From an uncultured Lentisphaeria bacterium (GTDB taxonomy: Bacteria > Verrucomicrobiota > Lentisphaeria > Victivallales > UBA1829), in assembly GCA_949287225.1 (NCBI GenBank), contig CASEFP010000131.1:1-60295 (forward strand): a DNA stretch of 60,295 nucleotides, written 5' to 3'. Below are positions 36,811 to 45,930 of this stretch, in pieces. The position numbers and the translations under genes are program-made. The notes beneath the pieces were generated by a model. It saw only the letters and a list, made by a program, of their open reading frames with translations. It did not search any database and was not told where the DNA came from. How positions within the stretch are numbered: position 1 is the first letter of the stretch; each line of letters starts with the position of its first letter.

Positions 36811-38147
36811 ACGTTTACATCAAGACCTACGGCTGCCAGATGAACGAGCGGGACTCCGAGTCCGCCGCCGCGATGCTTGTTTCCGCCGGACACCGGATTG
36901 TCGACTCCGAGGATGAGGCCGACATCATCATCCTGAACACCTGCAGTGTCCGGGAGCAGGCGGAACGCAAGGCGATCGGAAAGCTCGGCATCCTGAAAAA
37001 ACTTAAGCGCGAGCGTCCGCACATGATCTTCGGCATCATGGGCTGCATGGCGCAGAGCCGCGGCGCGGAGCTCCTGCAAAGCGTGGATCACCTTGATTTT
37101 GTCGTCGGAACGGACAACATTCATGCGATTCCGGAGATTGTCGATGAGATCCTCCGTAAAAAGCGGAAGATCCGGTGCGACGACCGCAAGGGCGCGGACA
37201 CGCCCGGGATCGACGCCCATCGCGTGAACACCGAACAGGGGCAGTTCAGCGCCTTTCTTTCGATCTCGCGCGGCTGCAACCGCTTCTGTTCCTACTGTAT
37301 TGTGCCGTATGTGCGCGGGCCCGAGCGCAGCCGCGACATGGAGAGCATTGTCGCGGAGGCGCGCACGCTGGCGGAGCACGGGATATGCGAGATCATGCTG
37401 CTCGGCCAGAATGTCGCCGCCTATGGTCTGGACGGCATTGCGCCGCCGATCGCGGAGGACAACTCCCCGTTTTCAGAGCTTCTCGAACGCGTTTCGGAGA
37501 TTGACGGCATCCGGCGGATCCGCTTCACTTCGCCGCACCCCGCGTTTTTCAACCGGAAGCTCATCGAGACGATCGCACGCCTGCCGAAAGTCTGCAAGTG
37601 CATCCATCTGCCGCTTCAGTCCGGTTCGGACCGTGTCCTGAAGCGGATGAACCGGCCCTATGACGCGGCGCATTACATGAACATCATCCGCTCTCTGCGC
37701 GAACTGGTGCCGGGGATCAACTTCTCCACGGACATCATTGTCGGATTCCCCGGCGAGACGGAAGAAGATTTCGAGGCGACGCGGAAGATCATGCGCGAGG
37801 CCTCCTACGACAACGCGTTCATCTTCAAGTATTCTCCCCGGCGCGGAACCGTCGCGGCGAGGATGGCGGATGATGTCCCGCAGGAGGAGAAGGAGCGCAG
37901 GAATGCTGTTCTCCTCCGCGACCTTGCCGAAATCAACGCCTCGCGCAATCAGGAGCTGGTCGGCGGAACCTTTGAAGTGCTGGCGGAAGGTCCGAGCAAA
38001 CGCAACGCTTCGCGGTGGTCCGGAAGAACCGACACTTTCAAACTGGTGGTTTTCCCGCCGTCGCCCGGACTCCGGCCCGGTGATTTTGTCCGTGTGCGCA
38101 TTGAACGGGCGACGCCTATGACACTTTACGGTTCGATCGCACCGTAA
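36807..38147 (+). CDS. miaB: tRNA-2-methylthio-N6-dimethylallyladenosine synthase
   Basis: 446 residues, radical SAM methylthiotransferase acting on A37 of tRNAs read by UNN codons. N-terminal UPF0004 domain starts IKTYGCQMNERDSE with two further cysteines (NTCSVREQAE, GIMGCMAQ) for the auxiliary 4Fe-4S cluster. The radical SAM motif is SRGCNRFCSYC (CxxxCxxC). A C-terminal TRAM domain is seen (GGTFEVLAEGPSK...). YGCQMN favours MiaB over RimO. ATGA overlap with proB implies coupled translation. Confidence 0.95.
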   Translation: MNVYIKTYGCQMNERDSESAAAMLVSAGHRIVDSEDEADIIILNTCSVREQAERKAIGKLGILKKLKRERPHMIFGIMGCMAQSRGAELLQSVDHLDFVVGTDNIHAIPEIVDEILRKKRKIRCDDRKGADTPGIDAHRVNTEQGQFSAFLSISRGCNRFCSYCIVPYVRGPERSRDMESIVAEARTLAEHGICEIMLLGQNVAAYGLDGIAPPIAEDNSPFSELLERVSEIDGIRRIRFTSPHPAFFNRKLIETIARLPKVCKCIHLPLQSGSDRVLKRMNRPYDAAHYMNIIRSLRELVPGINFSTDIIVGFPGETEEDFEATRKIMREASYDNAFIFKYSPRRGTVAARMADDVPQEEKERRNAVLLRDLAEINASRNQELVGGTFEVLAEGPSKRNASRWSGRTDTFKLVVFPPSPGLRPGDFVRVRIERATPMTLYGSIAP

Positions 38148-38252
38148 CGGCGGGAAAGGCGGAAAGATGCTTCCGTATTTTTCCGTCTCAATGGGGGGAG
38201 ATGTCCGTATCCTCAGCGGCATTCATTTTTCATCACTTTATCCGGCCCGGAT

Positions 38253-38282
38253 TTGCAAAACGCATTTCCGCGTGCATATATT
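38253..38282 (+). promoter_or_regulatory. Promoter of the large 1033-residue protein
   Basis: TTGCAA at 38253, 18-base spacer, TATATT at 38277. Transcription would start near 38290, so an in-frame start at 38253 cannot be used and the ATG at 38319 is preferred. A small GGAAAGATGCTTCC hairpin-like piece of the repeat family lies upstream at about 38160-38200. Confidence 0.6.
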
Positions 38283-38318
38283 ATCAGGAAAAGCGAACCG
38301 TCAGACTGCGAGGTGTTC

Positions 38319-41300
38319 ATGAAACTTGATTTCCGCATTGACTGGGGCTACCAGTATCTGTATTCACGCCGCCATTACCATCCCGTCTATCTTTGGGACG
38401 GATTTCTGGAATGCGCCAACGGCACAATCGAAGAGACATATCAGCTCGATTATCCGGTCATCTGGTACGGGCCCGGGCACTGCGCACATGAAACGCGCCT
38501 TCCCGCGCCGGAATGGGAAAGCCGCACCCGCAGAGGACTTTCCGGTGTCCGCTTCGTTGCGGAGGTCGGCGACTGCACCACCTTTCATCTGCATACGCTC
38601 TCGGGCGACTTCGACTTTTCCGCAAAGGAGATTCTGGAAAAAGGCAGGATCGTCTTTCCCGTCGGGCCGAAATATCTCGGGTGCCATGTGATCGTGACCC
38701 GCAGAGGCTTTTTCTGGTTCCGTCCCGCACCGAAGGCGGACCAGCAGGTCTGGGAGGCGGACGCGCTTCCGCTTCCCGTTCACGACTGGGCGCGGATGCG
38801 CACCGCATGGCTGGCTCCCGGCGAAACGCTGGAATTTGACGCGGACATTCCGACATGGAAAAGTGATTTTGCTGAAAACATTCTTCACCTCGTCGCGATG
38901 GCCGCGCCGGAATACACGCCCGGCAGGGAAAAACAGACGCATGACTCGTTTCCGATGACACTCTTTGTCGATGGAATTGAAACCGCGCGCTTCGCCCATT
39001 ATTTCCGCGAACATGACGATTTCATGCAGATGCTCGAGGATGTCTGGGTGCGTTTCCAGGCCGCTCCCGGCAGACGCCGCATCGGCATCCGGAACGACAA
39101 CAAGCGCTTTTTCCTTCTCTTCAGCCGCGTCACCCTCCAGCAGAGCACGCACAATCATCTCGACTTCTCGCTTCCCGCGTGGGCGCTCGTCAACGAGCCG
39201 CTGACGGGGCGGATTTTCGCAGTCTGTCCGGATGAGGTCACGGTCCGCTGGCCCGGCGGCTCGGCGGAGTGCCGCCTTCAGCCCGGCTGGAATGATTTCG
39301 CCTTCACGCTCACGGAGCCCGGCGTGGATGTCGTGGTCGAAACGGAAAATTCCTCCGGCGTGATTCCGGCGGTCTATGCGCTTGCCGAGGAGACGCCGCC
39401 GGTCACGGTCGGCTACGACATGACCGTCGTTCCGCACGACGGCAACGGCTTCATGGACTGGCTTCTCGACTATACCTGGCGGACCCGTCTCGGCAATCTC
39501 GTCGTCTTCCGTTCCTTCCTGCGGAAGAGTCCGGAAACCAGAGAAACGCTTCCCGTCGATCCGGCACTTCTCTCCCGCTGGGGGGCGTTCTGCCGCAAGC
39601 ACCGCATCACCGTCGAGGCCGCCACCGACTTTGACGACGGCGCGCTTGTCAAGGGTGCCGGAGAGGCGCTCCACAGCGTCGGGCGGCACGAATGGCCGGG
39701 AGCGGTCTATGCGTTCGACCCGAAGGAACCCTGGAGCTCCTCCGACATGAAGGAGGCGATGGAACACTATCTCAGCTATCTGAAAATCGAGATCGACCGC
39801 GCCCATCGCGCCGCACCGCGCGCGGCGTTCGGCGACGCGTCCGGCGGACACCGCTACTGCTATCTCGCCGGAGTCGATTTCATCCGGACCGAGACGATGG
39901 TGCCGCATACCCAGCATCTCTGTTCGCAGGCGCGTCCCGCGGCAGAAGCGCTCGGCTCCGGAGAGTGGGGCGTCCACATCGCCATCCAGCACGCCGTCCA
40001 GCCCTATTTCAAGACGCATCTCGGGATCTATTTCCTTTCGCTCTTCCAGCCGTGGATGATGGGCGCCTCGATGATTTACGAGGAGGACTGCCTCTTCCAG
40101 CTCTTCAAGGAGGAGCGCCAGAGCTGGGACGATGCGCTCACGAAGGGCAAGCGCGACATGACGCGCAGTTTCTTCCGTTTTGTCAAAACCCATCCGCGCA
40201 GAGGAAAGAACAAACGCGCCATCGCGTTTCTGGAAGGGCGTTACGCGGCGCCGTTCAACGGATTCATCTGCGATGTGGAGCAGACTCCGGAATACTCCGT
40301 CTGGGGGTTGTTCGGGAATCCCGATCCGACATGGGGACACGGCCAGCCGGAGAAATGCCGCCAGCTCCTCGATGTCCTGATGCCCGGCGCAAGCACGCAT
40401 CCCCTGCGCCAGCGTTTCGACCGGCGGCGCTTCTTCTTCTCCGGCACGCCGTACGGCGACTTCGACGAGGTGCCTGTCGAGGCGGATGGCACTTATTTCC
40501 ATCAGTATGCGCTGCTGCTCAATCTCGGCTGGAATACGATGATTGCCGAGGATTATGATAAACTGCTTGATTATGTGAAAAACGGCGGGACGCTCCTCAC
40601 TGGTCTGCCGCAGTTCAGCACGCATGTCAGGCGCGATTTCCTGCGTGACTGGAAGGAGCTGGCGCTCTGGAACGGCGGAGATTTAACGGAACTCTGCGGC
40701 GTGAAAGTGACCGGTCCCGGTGAAGAATACAGCGGGCAGTGGAACGCTTCCGGGCGCGAAGCCTTCCCGGAAGTGGAATTGTCCGCCCTGCCGAGCTGCT
40801 CCGTGGACGAGGACGGCCCCTGCCGTCTCGCCGAACTTGAACTGACCGGCGCGGAGGTCGTCGCATGGGATGCCGCAACCGGCAGACCTCTGATGGTTCG
40901 CCATCACGTCGGCAAAGGTTGCGTCTATCTGCTCACGGCGTGGGCGTATCCCGGTCATGAGCGCCTCCAGAAATTCTCCGCCGCGTGGATTGCGGAACTT
41001 GCCGGCGAAAAGCGCGGCGCCGTCTACGTGGAGGATCCGTCGCGTGAAGTCTTCTGGACCCGGTGGGAGGAGGAAAACCGTTGTTCGCGCCTGATGCTCC
41101 TGAACACCGACTGGACCAGGCCCAATGAGAAAAGTGTCCGCGTCCATACCCCGGACTATGTCCTCAAGACGCTGGTGCGCGAGAAGGTGCCACTGATTCT
41201 GACACTTCTGCCGTTCGCCGCGCTGGAGCCCGATCCCGAAGTGCATGTCGAAATTCTCGCCGTCGATGCAAACCATGCGAAACTCCGGTTCCACGGTACC

Positions 41301-41420
41301 GGCGTGCGGAATCTGGTCATTCACTGGAAACATGGCAGCCGCGAGGTGCGCGTCCTGGATCTGCATCACGCAGGAACATGTCTCGAATATGAACTCAGCA
41401 CTTCGGAAGAACGGCGCTGA
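38319..41420 (+). CDS. Large protein of unknown function, glycoside hydrolase-like architecture
   Basis: 1033 residues, no signal peptide. The N-terminal third is beta-rich with many aromatic residues. The middle has a barrel-like run (HYLSYLKIEIDRAHRAAPRAAFGDASGGHRYCYL, IRTETMVPHTQHLC, IAIQHAVQPYFKTHLGIYFLSLFQPWMMG). The later part has a class I amidotransferase-like segment as in beta-galactosidase trimerisation domains (YDKLLDYVKNGGTLLTGLPQFSTH). The end is beta-rich. This order resembles GH42-type or related enzymes of polysaccharide breakdown, but I do not recognise the family. AraC and sialidase-like genes follow. GAGGTG lies 5 bases before the ATG. Confidence 0.6.
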   Translation: MKLDFRIDWGYQYLYSRRHYHPVYLWDGFLECANGTIEETYQLDYPVIWYGPGHCAHETRLPAPEWESRTRRGLSGVRFVAEVGDCTTFHLHTLSGDFDFSAKEILEKGRIVFPVGPKYLGCHVIVTRRGFFWFRPAPKADQQVWEADALPLPVHDWARMRTAWLAPGETLEFDADIPTWKSDFAENILHLVAMAAPEYTPGREKQTHDSFPMTLFVDGIETARFAHYFREHDDFMQMLEDVWVRFQAAPGRRRIGIRNDNKRFFLLFSRVTLQQSTHNHLDFSLPAWALVNEPLTGRIFAVCPDEVTVRWPGGSAECRLQPGWNDFAFTLTEPGVDVVVETENSSGVIPAVYALAEETPPVTVGYDMTVVPHDGNGFMDWLLDYTWRTRLGNLVVFRSFLRKSPETRETLPVDPALLSRWGAFCRKHRITVEAATDFDDGALVKGAGEALHSVGRHEWPGAVYAFDPKEPWSSSDMKEAMEHYLSYLKIEIDRAHRAAPRAAFGDASGGHRYCYLAGVDFIRTETMVPHTQHLCSQARPAAEALGSGEWGVHIAIQHAVQPYFKTHLGIYFLSLFQPWMMGASMIYEEDCLFQLFKEERQSWDDALTKGKRDMTRSFFRFVKTHPRRGKNKRAIAFLEGRYAAPFNGFICDVEQTPEYSVWGLFGNPDPTWGHGQPEKCRQLLDVLMPGASTHPLRQRFDRRRFFFSGTPYGDFDEVPVEADGTYFHQYALLLNLGWNTMIAEDYDKLLDYVKNGGTLLTGLPQFSTHVRRDFLRDWKELALWNGGDLTELCGVKVTGPGEEYSGQWNASGREAFPEVELSALPSCSVDEDGPCRLAELELTGAEVVAWDAATGRPLMVRHHVGKGCVYLLTAWAYPGHERLQKFSAAWIAELAGEKRGAVYVEDPSREVFWTRWEEENRCSRLMLLNTDWTRPNEKSVRVHTPDYVLKTLVREKVPLILTLLPFAALEPDPEVHVEILAVDANHAKLRFHGTGVRNLVIHWKHGSREVRVLDLHHAGTCLEYELSTSEERR

Positions 41421-41467
41421 ATAGCACAGTCGGGACGGGATATTGAGGGTAGTTGCCGGCATGAACT

Positions 41468-42376
41468 TCAGCGGCGGATCAGCTCCCGGTAGGCGTTCGG
41501 TGTCCGGCGGAACATCTGCCGGAAGGCCGTACAGAAATAGGCGGAGGAGGAAAAACCGGAAGCCAGTGCCACGTCCCGCACACTCTGATCCCAGCGCGCC
41601 AGAAGACGGGCGGCATGAAGCAGTCTGCAGCGGAGCAGATAGGCCGCCGGCGTCATTCCCACTTTCTTTTTAAAGAGGGCGCGGAAGCGCACCTCGCGCA
41701 AGCCCGTATGTGCGGCAATGTCCGCCACCGCGATATTGCCGCGGAAATTCGAGCCGATGAACCGCAGCGCCTTCCGGATACGTTCCTCCCTGCATCCAAC
41801 GGCGCCCGGATGGAAATTTCCCTCCTCGGCCGCATCCGCCATCAGAGAACGCAGCCAGGCTCGCATGTATTTTGAGGCGGCATCGGGATATTCCCAGCAG
41901 AGCATGGCGATCCGTTTCAGCTCGGCAAGCGAGGCGGATGGATACTTCAATCGGACAAACGGACTTTGAAAACAGGCGAACGGATTTCCTCCTGCGATGT
42001 TTTCCGTCAGTGCATGGCAGATCAGATGCGTGCAGCGCGAACAACCTTCCGCCAGCCCGAATGAATGCGGTTCAAATTCGGGAACGATGATCCCGTCACC
42101 CCTGCGCAGGATTCTTTTTTCGCCCCGAACGGAGATGCTTTCCTCGCCGCTTTCCACAAACAGCATGAAATTATCACAGATCCGGCGTTCCGGCACCAGC
42201 CAGGGAGCATGGCATTCCCAGTATGTTACATTCAGAATGATCAGATGTGTTTCCAGAGCAATATGCGTCAGGCATTCGGCCGTTTCCGGGGAAAGAGCGT
42301 TTTCAAAACTCTGCAGACGTTCGTCTCCAAACCTGTTCATTGTCGAAAATAGAAATCCATTGGTTCTTTTCTGCAA
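41468..42376 (-). CDS. AraC family transcriptional regulator
   Basis: 302 residues if the TTG at 42376 is the start (GAGGAAAG 3 bases upstream), or 290 from the ATG at 42340, which has no ribosome binding site. The promoter (42391-42419) would start transcription near 42384, which fits the ATG better, so the start is open. The N-terminal cupin-like sensor contains DNFMLFVESGEESISVRGEKRILRRGDGIIVPEFEPH. The C-terminal AraC DNA-binding domain has two helix-turn-helices (IAVADIAAHTGLREVRFRALFKKKVGMTPAAYLLRCR; VRDVALASGFSSSAYFCTAFRQMF). It probably controls the divergent sialidase-like gene and perhaps the large gene upstream. Confidence 0.9.
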   Translation of the reverse strand: MQKRTNGFLFSTMNRFGDERLQSFENALSPETAECLTHIALETHLIILNVTYWECHAPWLVPERRICDNFMLFVESGEESISVRGEKRILRRGDGIIVPEFEPHSFGLAEGCSRCTHLICHALTENIAGGNPFACFQSPFVRLKYPSASLAELKRIAMLCWEYPDAASKYMRAWLRSLMADAAEEGNFHPGAVGCREERIRKALRFIGSNFRGNIAVADIAAHTGLREVRFRALFKKKVGMTPAAYLLRCRLLHAARLLARWDQSVRDVALASGFSSSAYFCTAFRQMFRRTPNAYRELIRR

Positions 42377-42390
42377 TTGCTTTCCTCTTC

Positions 42391-42419
42391 AATATAAATC
42401 ATATTACAGCAAATGGCAA
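42391..42419 (-). promoter_or_regulatory. Promoter of the AraC-type regulator
   Basis: On the minus strand, TTGCCA (42419-42414), 17-base spacer, TATATT (42396-42391). A weaker plus-strand candidate for the sialidase-like gene overlaps it (TTGCTT at 42377, 17 bases, CATATT at 42400), so the two genes share a 60-base control region. Confidence 0.6.
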
Positions 42420-42438
42420 GATGCTGAAAGGAGAAAAA

Positions 42439-43542
42439 ATGAAAATGGATCAGAAGATTGCCTTTGCCTATGATGCAAGTGTCATGTTTACCGCCGATGA
42501 AACACTGTCCTATGGGCGGGAACCCCTGCTGCGCCGGATGCCGGACGGTTCCCTTCTGGCTGTCTTTTTCACCGGCGGCCCCCGGGAACCGCATCCGGAC
42601 AATTTCGTTGCGATGATCCGCAGCTTCGACGATGGTGCGACCTGGACCCGTCCGGAACCCTTCTTCCGCCATCCGTATCTCTGCACATGGGCGACGGAAT
42701 TGTTCCAGGACGGGGAAGAATCCCTCTGCTTCATTCATACGTCCGATTTCCGGAGCGGATACTGCAACCTGCGTGCACATATCACCCGGACGCGGGATTC
42801 CGGCAAAAGCTGGTCTCCGCCGGCCACGGTGGCGGGAGTTCCGCCGAATTTCACCGTCCGGCAGGGGAAAATTCTTTCCGACGGCAGCTGGGTTTTTCCC
42901 ATTTACTGGGAAGATGCGCGCGGGAACTGGGATTTTGAGGCGAAGGTTTCCGATAACGGGCCATTCCACGCACCGGAATGGTTTTTCACTTCCGGTGTAA
43001 TCCGCTCCGTCGATCAGGGGCGCACTTTTACGCTTCACGGCGCGATTTCACAGGAACGGAAACATCATTGGGAACCGTGCATTACGGAACTGGAACCGGG
43101 ACATCTGCGCATGTTCATCCGCTGCGAGTCACCTGAAGCCGTGCTCTGGGAGGCGGACAGTTTCGACTACGGTCTCACATGGAGCAAATCCCATCCGGGC
43201 TCCATTCCGAATCCGGGAACCAAATCCGCGCTCCTGGAAACAGACGGGGTGCATCTCCTGTTCAACAATACCTGCACGCCGGCGGATCCGAACCGCAACC
43301 GTCTTGAGCTCTGGATTTCTGATGACAATCTCCGGAGCTGGAAGCGGAAGATCACTCTTGCGGAGCTTCATCCCGAACCCGGGGAGAAGCCCTGGAGCTA
43401 TTTCTTCCGCGCAAACGCGCCTCTGCCGCAGGTTTCCTACCCCGGCGCCTTTGCCGATCCGCAGCGGAAGTGCGTTTATCTTGCCGTTGATTCCGTCCGG
43501 AAATTCTATCTGATGAAGATTCCCTTTTCGGAAATTCTGTAA
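42439..43542 (+). CDS. BNR/sialidase-like exo-glycosidase family protein
   Basis: 367 residues from the ATG at 42439 (AAAGGAG 6 bases upstream), no signal peptide. The six-bladed propeller fold is marked by Asp-boxes: SFDDGATW, TRDSGKSW and SVDQGRTF. The opening GREPLLRRMPDGSLLAVFFTGG matches the start of sialidase-like BNR proteins. Catalytic residues of true GH33 sialidases (Tyr/Glu pair, arginine triad) cannot be confirmed by eye, so the activity may differ. It is divergent from the AraC regulator. Confidence 0.78.
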   Translation: MKMDQKIAFAYDASVMFTADETLSYGREPLLRRMPDGSLLAVFFTGGPREPHPDNFVAMIRSFDDGATWTRPEPFFRHPYLCTWATELFQDGEESLCFIHTSDFRSGYCNLRAHITRTRDSGKSWSPPATVAGVPPNFTVRQGKILSDGSWVFPIYWEDARGNWDFEAKVSDNGPFHAPEWFFTSGVIRSVDQGRTFTLHGAISQERKHHWEPCITELEPGHLRMFIRCESPEAVLWEADSFDYGLTWSKSHPGSIPNPGTKSALLETDGVHLLFNNTCTPADPNRNRLELWISDDNLRSWKRKITLAELHPEPGEKPWSYFFRANAPLPQVSYPGAFADPQRKCVYLAVDSVRKFYLMKIPFSEIL

Positions 43543-43590
43543 CAATCCGTCGGAATCAGGATATCCGGAATGCGGCGCGGGATCCGCCTG

Positions 43591-44083
43591 TCATCCCCAC
43601 AGGATGCGGTAGGGTTTCTGCGCTTCCGGCGGCGGTGTCAGGATCGGGTTGAACAGATGCTCCCTCGGGAAGTTGCCCGCATTGTGAATCCGTTCGTTTA
43701 CAATCCATTTCATACGTTCTTTTGTGTTGAAGCAGAGCGTTGCACAGGCGGCGGGTCAGGCGGTATGGCAGACGGAAATGACCGGAGATCGGAGTCCGGC
43801 TTCCTGCAGTTGTGTCGCCATGTCGTTCTGAAAGGAACGCATAAGCGCAGTCACCCGTTCCCGGGGGGTGCTCCAGTCCCCCCGGGAACATACGTGCCGG
43901 AGCCCTGAATAGTCATTCCGTTGTGTTCATGGCTGAGTTCCGCAAAAACCTTCCGTATCTGGTATGGCTGGTGCCGAATTTCCACCACAGCATATTCCCG
44001 GTTGGAATCCGGTGTCCGGCCTCTGGATTCAGAGAATCAGTATATTCGCCGACCGCGCGTTTCAATGTGATGAAATCAATCAT
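43591..44083 (-). pseudogene. Decayed GntR-type transcriptional regulator with LacI-like C-terminus
   Basis: Minus strand. An intact start (AAAGGAGAG, then ATG at 44083) opens a frame MIDFITLKRAVGEYTDSLNPEAGHRIPTGN... that matches the start of a GntR winged helix. At WKFGTSHT the frame shifts and continues IRKVFAELSHEHNGMTIQGSGTYV in another frame, which is the recognition helix and wing of GntR proteins ('TvRkAl.eL......GsGTYV'). A third frame then gives RERVTALMRSFQNDMATQL, a stop, and after it KERMKWIVNERIHNAGNFPREHLFNP, like the C-terminus of LacI-type sensors. The total of about 490 bases is less than half a normal gene of this design, so an internal deletion is also needed. Lies next to the sialidase-like gene, its likely former target. 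Confidence 0.7.
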
Positions 44084-44121
44084 TTTCTCTCCTTTTGCAT
44101 AACTTCCATTCGTCCGGAACG

Positions 44122-44273
44122 TTGATTAAAATCCGGTTAATTGTGCGATGATTTGCATCGCCAGAATAGCTTCTTGCTCTAAAATCAGTCCTGATGTGGT
44201 CCAGCTGCGTAAGCTGGTCGCCGGAGGCGAAACCCCCGATACGGGCGTGTGCTCTGCTCCGGGGTCGTTAATT
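44122..44273 (+). repeat. 153-bp hairpin element, diverged copy 3
   Basis: 152 bp with the same ends (TTGATT...GTTAATT) and the same central CCAGCTGCGTAAGCTGG. The first hairpin keeps its stem with a changed loop (GCGATG/CATCGC with ATTTG in place of CTCTG in the loop). The last hairpin is replaced by a different one (CCCCGA...TCCGGGG). It lies just upstream of the promoter at 44293. Confidence 0.75.
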
Positions 44274-44292
44274 GAAAATCGTTAATCGCGCC

Positions 44293-44321
44293 TTGCATTT
44301 TCCCGGAAAAAAGGTTACACT
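44293..44321 (+). promoter_or_regulatory. Promoter of the prepilin-ABC transporter unit
   Basis: TTGCAT at 44293, 17-base spacer, TACACT at 44316. AGGAAGG precedes the ATG at 44346. Confidence 0.6.
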
Positions 44322-44345
44322 ACCGGGAAAAGGAAGGCAGACGCT

Positions 44346-45182
44346 ATGAAACATGGCTCTTATGGAAGAACCGCATACGGAATCCAGCGGAAGAGTTTCA
44401 CTCTTGTGGAGCTCCTCGTTGTCGTTGCGATCATCGCGATTCTGGCGGGACTGCTTTTCCCCGCACTTGGAGCGGCGCGCGCACGGGCGGGAAAGAGTGC
44501 CTGCACGAATCTCCTGAAACAGTATTCCTTCGCCACTTCGGGGTATCTCGGCGATTACGGAGGATACTATCCGGATGTACGGCATTATCTCGAAAAGGAG
44601 GCGGGGTTTGTGCGTTATTTCGGGCGAGATGCGATCCCGGAAAAAATCGCGCGCTGTCCCTCCGACGCCGCCACTGCCGCGCTGAAACGCCTGCCCGCAT
44701 GGAAAGAGGATGAGGATGCGCCGGTTCCCGTCAGCATCGGCGGTTCCGGTTCGAACCTTTCCGACACGGAAATGCCAAGTTCCGTCGGGCCGGTCAGCGC
44801 ATGGCGGCGCGTCGATCTGCCGTTCATGGAGAAGTTTCCGCTGTCAAAGCGCGCGCTCTGGCTGGATTATCAGGCCGCCGATCCGGTCGGCGACTCCGAA
44901 TATCTGGAAGCGCCGCCGATTCTCGCCGGAGCCAAAACCGGATACACGACGATGAGCAATTTCGTCTTCCGGCATGCGGGCGGGACCTCGAATATCGCCT
45001 ATATGGACGGGCACGCGGGCGACATGCGCATTCTTGTGAAAACCGTCGACAGCGGGCATCGCTTCGGGGAGCCCGTGACCAATTTCGCGAACTTCATGCA
45101 CTATCCGTTCGGGCCGCGCCCGAACAACATCACGGCGGGACTCGGCACAGTCGCGGAGTCTCCGCATGTCTCGTATCAGTAG
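44346..45182 (+). CDS. Prepilin-type N-terminal cleavage/methylation protein
   Basis: 278 residues. Leader KSFTLVELLVVVAIIAILAGLLFPALGAARARAG with Glu +5 and a hydrophobic helix. The C-terminus has the H-x9-DG motif (RHAGGTSNIAYMDGHAGDMRIL) typical of the large prepilin-like family in Lentisphaerota and Planctomycetes. The middle has ACTNLLKQYSFATSGYLGDYGGYYPD. The ABC ATPase gene starts 13 bases later, so the protein and the transporter are likely made together. Confidence 0.9.
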   Translation: MKHGSYGRTAYGIQRKSFTLVELLVVVAIIAILAGLLFPALGAARARAGKSACTNLLKQYSFATSGYLGDYGGYYPDVRHYLEKEAGFVRYFGRDAIPEKIARCPSDAATAALKRLPAWKEDEDAPVPVSIGGSGSNLSDTEMPSSVGPVSAWRRVDLPFMEKFPLSKRALWLDYQAADPVGDSEYLEAPPILAGAKTGYTTMSNFVFRHAGGTSNIAYMDGHAGDMRILVKTVDSGHRFGEPVTNFANFMHYPFGPRPNNITAGLGTVAESPHVSYQ

Positions 45183-45195
45183 GAGGATTTCTGTT

Positions 45196-45930
45196 ATGCC
45201 GGAGTGTCCGCTTCTCATCGAAAACGCCGTGAAAATCTATTCCTCCCGCCGGGTGCTGGATTCGCTCAGCCTCCGCGTCGAACGGGGGGATTTTCTGGCG
45301 GTCATGGGGCCGAGCGGCTCCGGAAAAAGCACGCTGCTCCATGCCGCCGCCGGACTGATCGGACTCTCCGCGGGGCGTGTTCTGGTGGACGGCGTGGATC
45401 TTGCGGAATTGAGCGACGCTTCATTGAGCCGTCTCCGCCGGACGAAAATCGCGCTTGTCTTTCAGTCGTTCAACCTGATTCCGAATCTGACCGTGGAGGA
45501 AAATATGCTTCTCCCGCTTCTTGCCGGGAATTCCGCGCCTGATCCTTCCATCTGCCGCGCAATGGCGGAAAAACTCGGGATCGCGGACAAGCTGGGATGC
45601 TATCCGCTTTCGCTGAGCGGCGGCGAGCAGCAGCGCGCGGCGATCGGGCGCGCTCTGCTTCCGGAACCCGCGCTGATCCTTGCCGACGAGCCGACGGGAA
45701 GTCTGGATTCCGCCGCCGGACAGGAGTTCTGCAAACTGCTCCGGACGCTCTGTGCCGATGAAAAACGCACGATCGTGATGGTTACGCATGAACCCGCGGT
45801 CGCGCTGGCGGCGGACCGGGTGCTGGTCCTCCGGGACGGCGCGTTCGCCGGGGAGATCGCCTCGACCGGAGGACTTTCCGTAGACGCGCTTTCCTCCGAA
45901 TACCATCACATTCTGGAGTGTGGAAAATGA
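45196..45930 (+). CDS. ABC transporter ATP-binding protein (MacB/LolD-like)
   Basis: 244 residues from the ATG at 45196, with AGGAGG 9 bases upstream; an in-frame ATG at 45166 overlaps the previous gene and is less likely. Walker A GPSGSGKST, Q-loop FQSFNLIPNLTVEEN, signature LSGGEQQR, Walker B LILADEP, H-loop MVTHEP. It powers the FtsX-type permease whose start overlaps its last 4 bases. This is the second such system in the window; the first is at 1805-3782. Confidence 0.92.
   Translation: MPECPLLIENAVKIYSSRRVLDSLSLRVERGDFLAVMGPSGSGKSTLLHAAAGLIGLSAGRVLVDGVDLAELSDASLSRLRRTKIALVFQSFNLIPNLTVEENMLLPLLAGNSAPDPSICRAMAEKLGIADKLGCYPLSLSGGEQQRAAIGRALLPEPALILADEPTGSLDSAAGQEFCKLLRTLCADEKRTIVMVTHEPAVALAADRVLVLRDGAFAGEIASTGGLSVDALSSEYHHILECGK

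Noticed and set aside
38364..40625. Long open frame (over 750 codons) on the minus strand opposite the 1033-residue protein
   Set aside because: Its protein reads as Arg/Gly/Glu-rich shadow with no domain; the plus strand shows coding periodicity, a promoter and an SD. High GC at third positions creates such frames.
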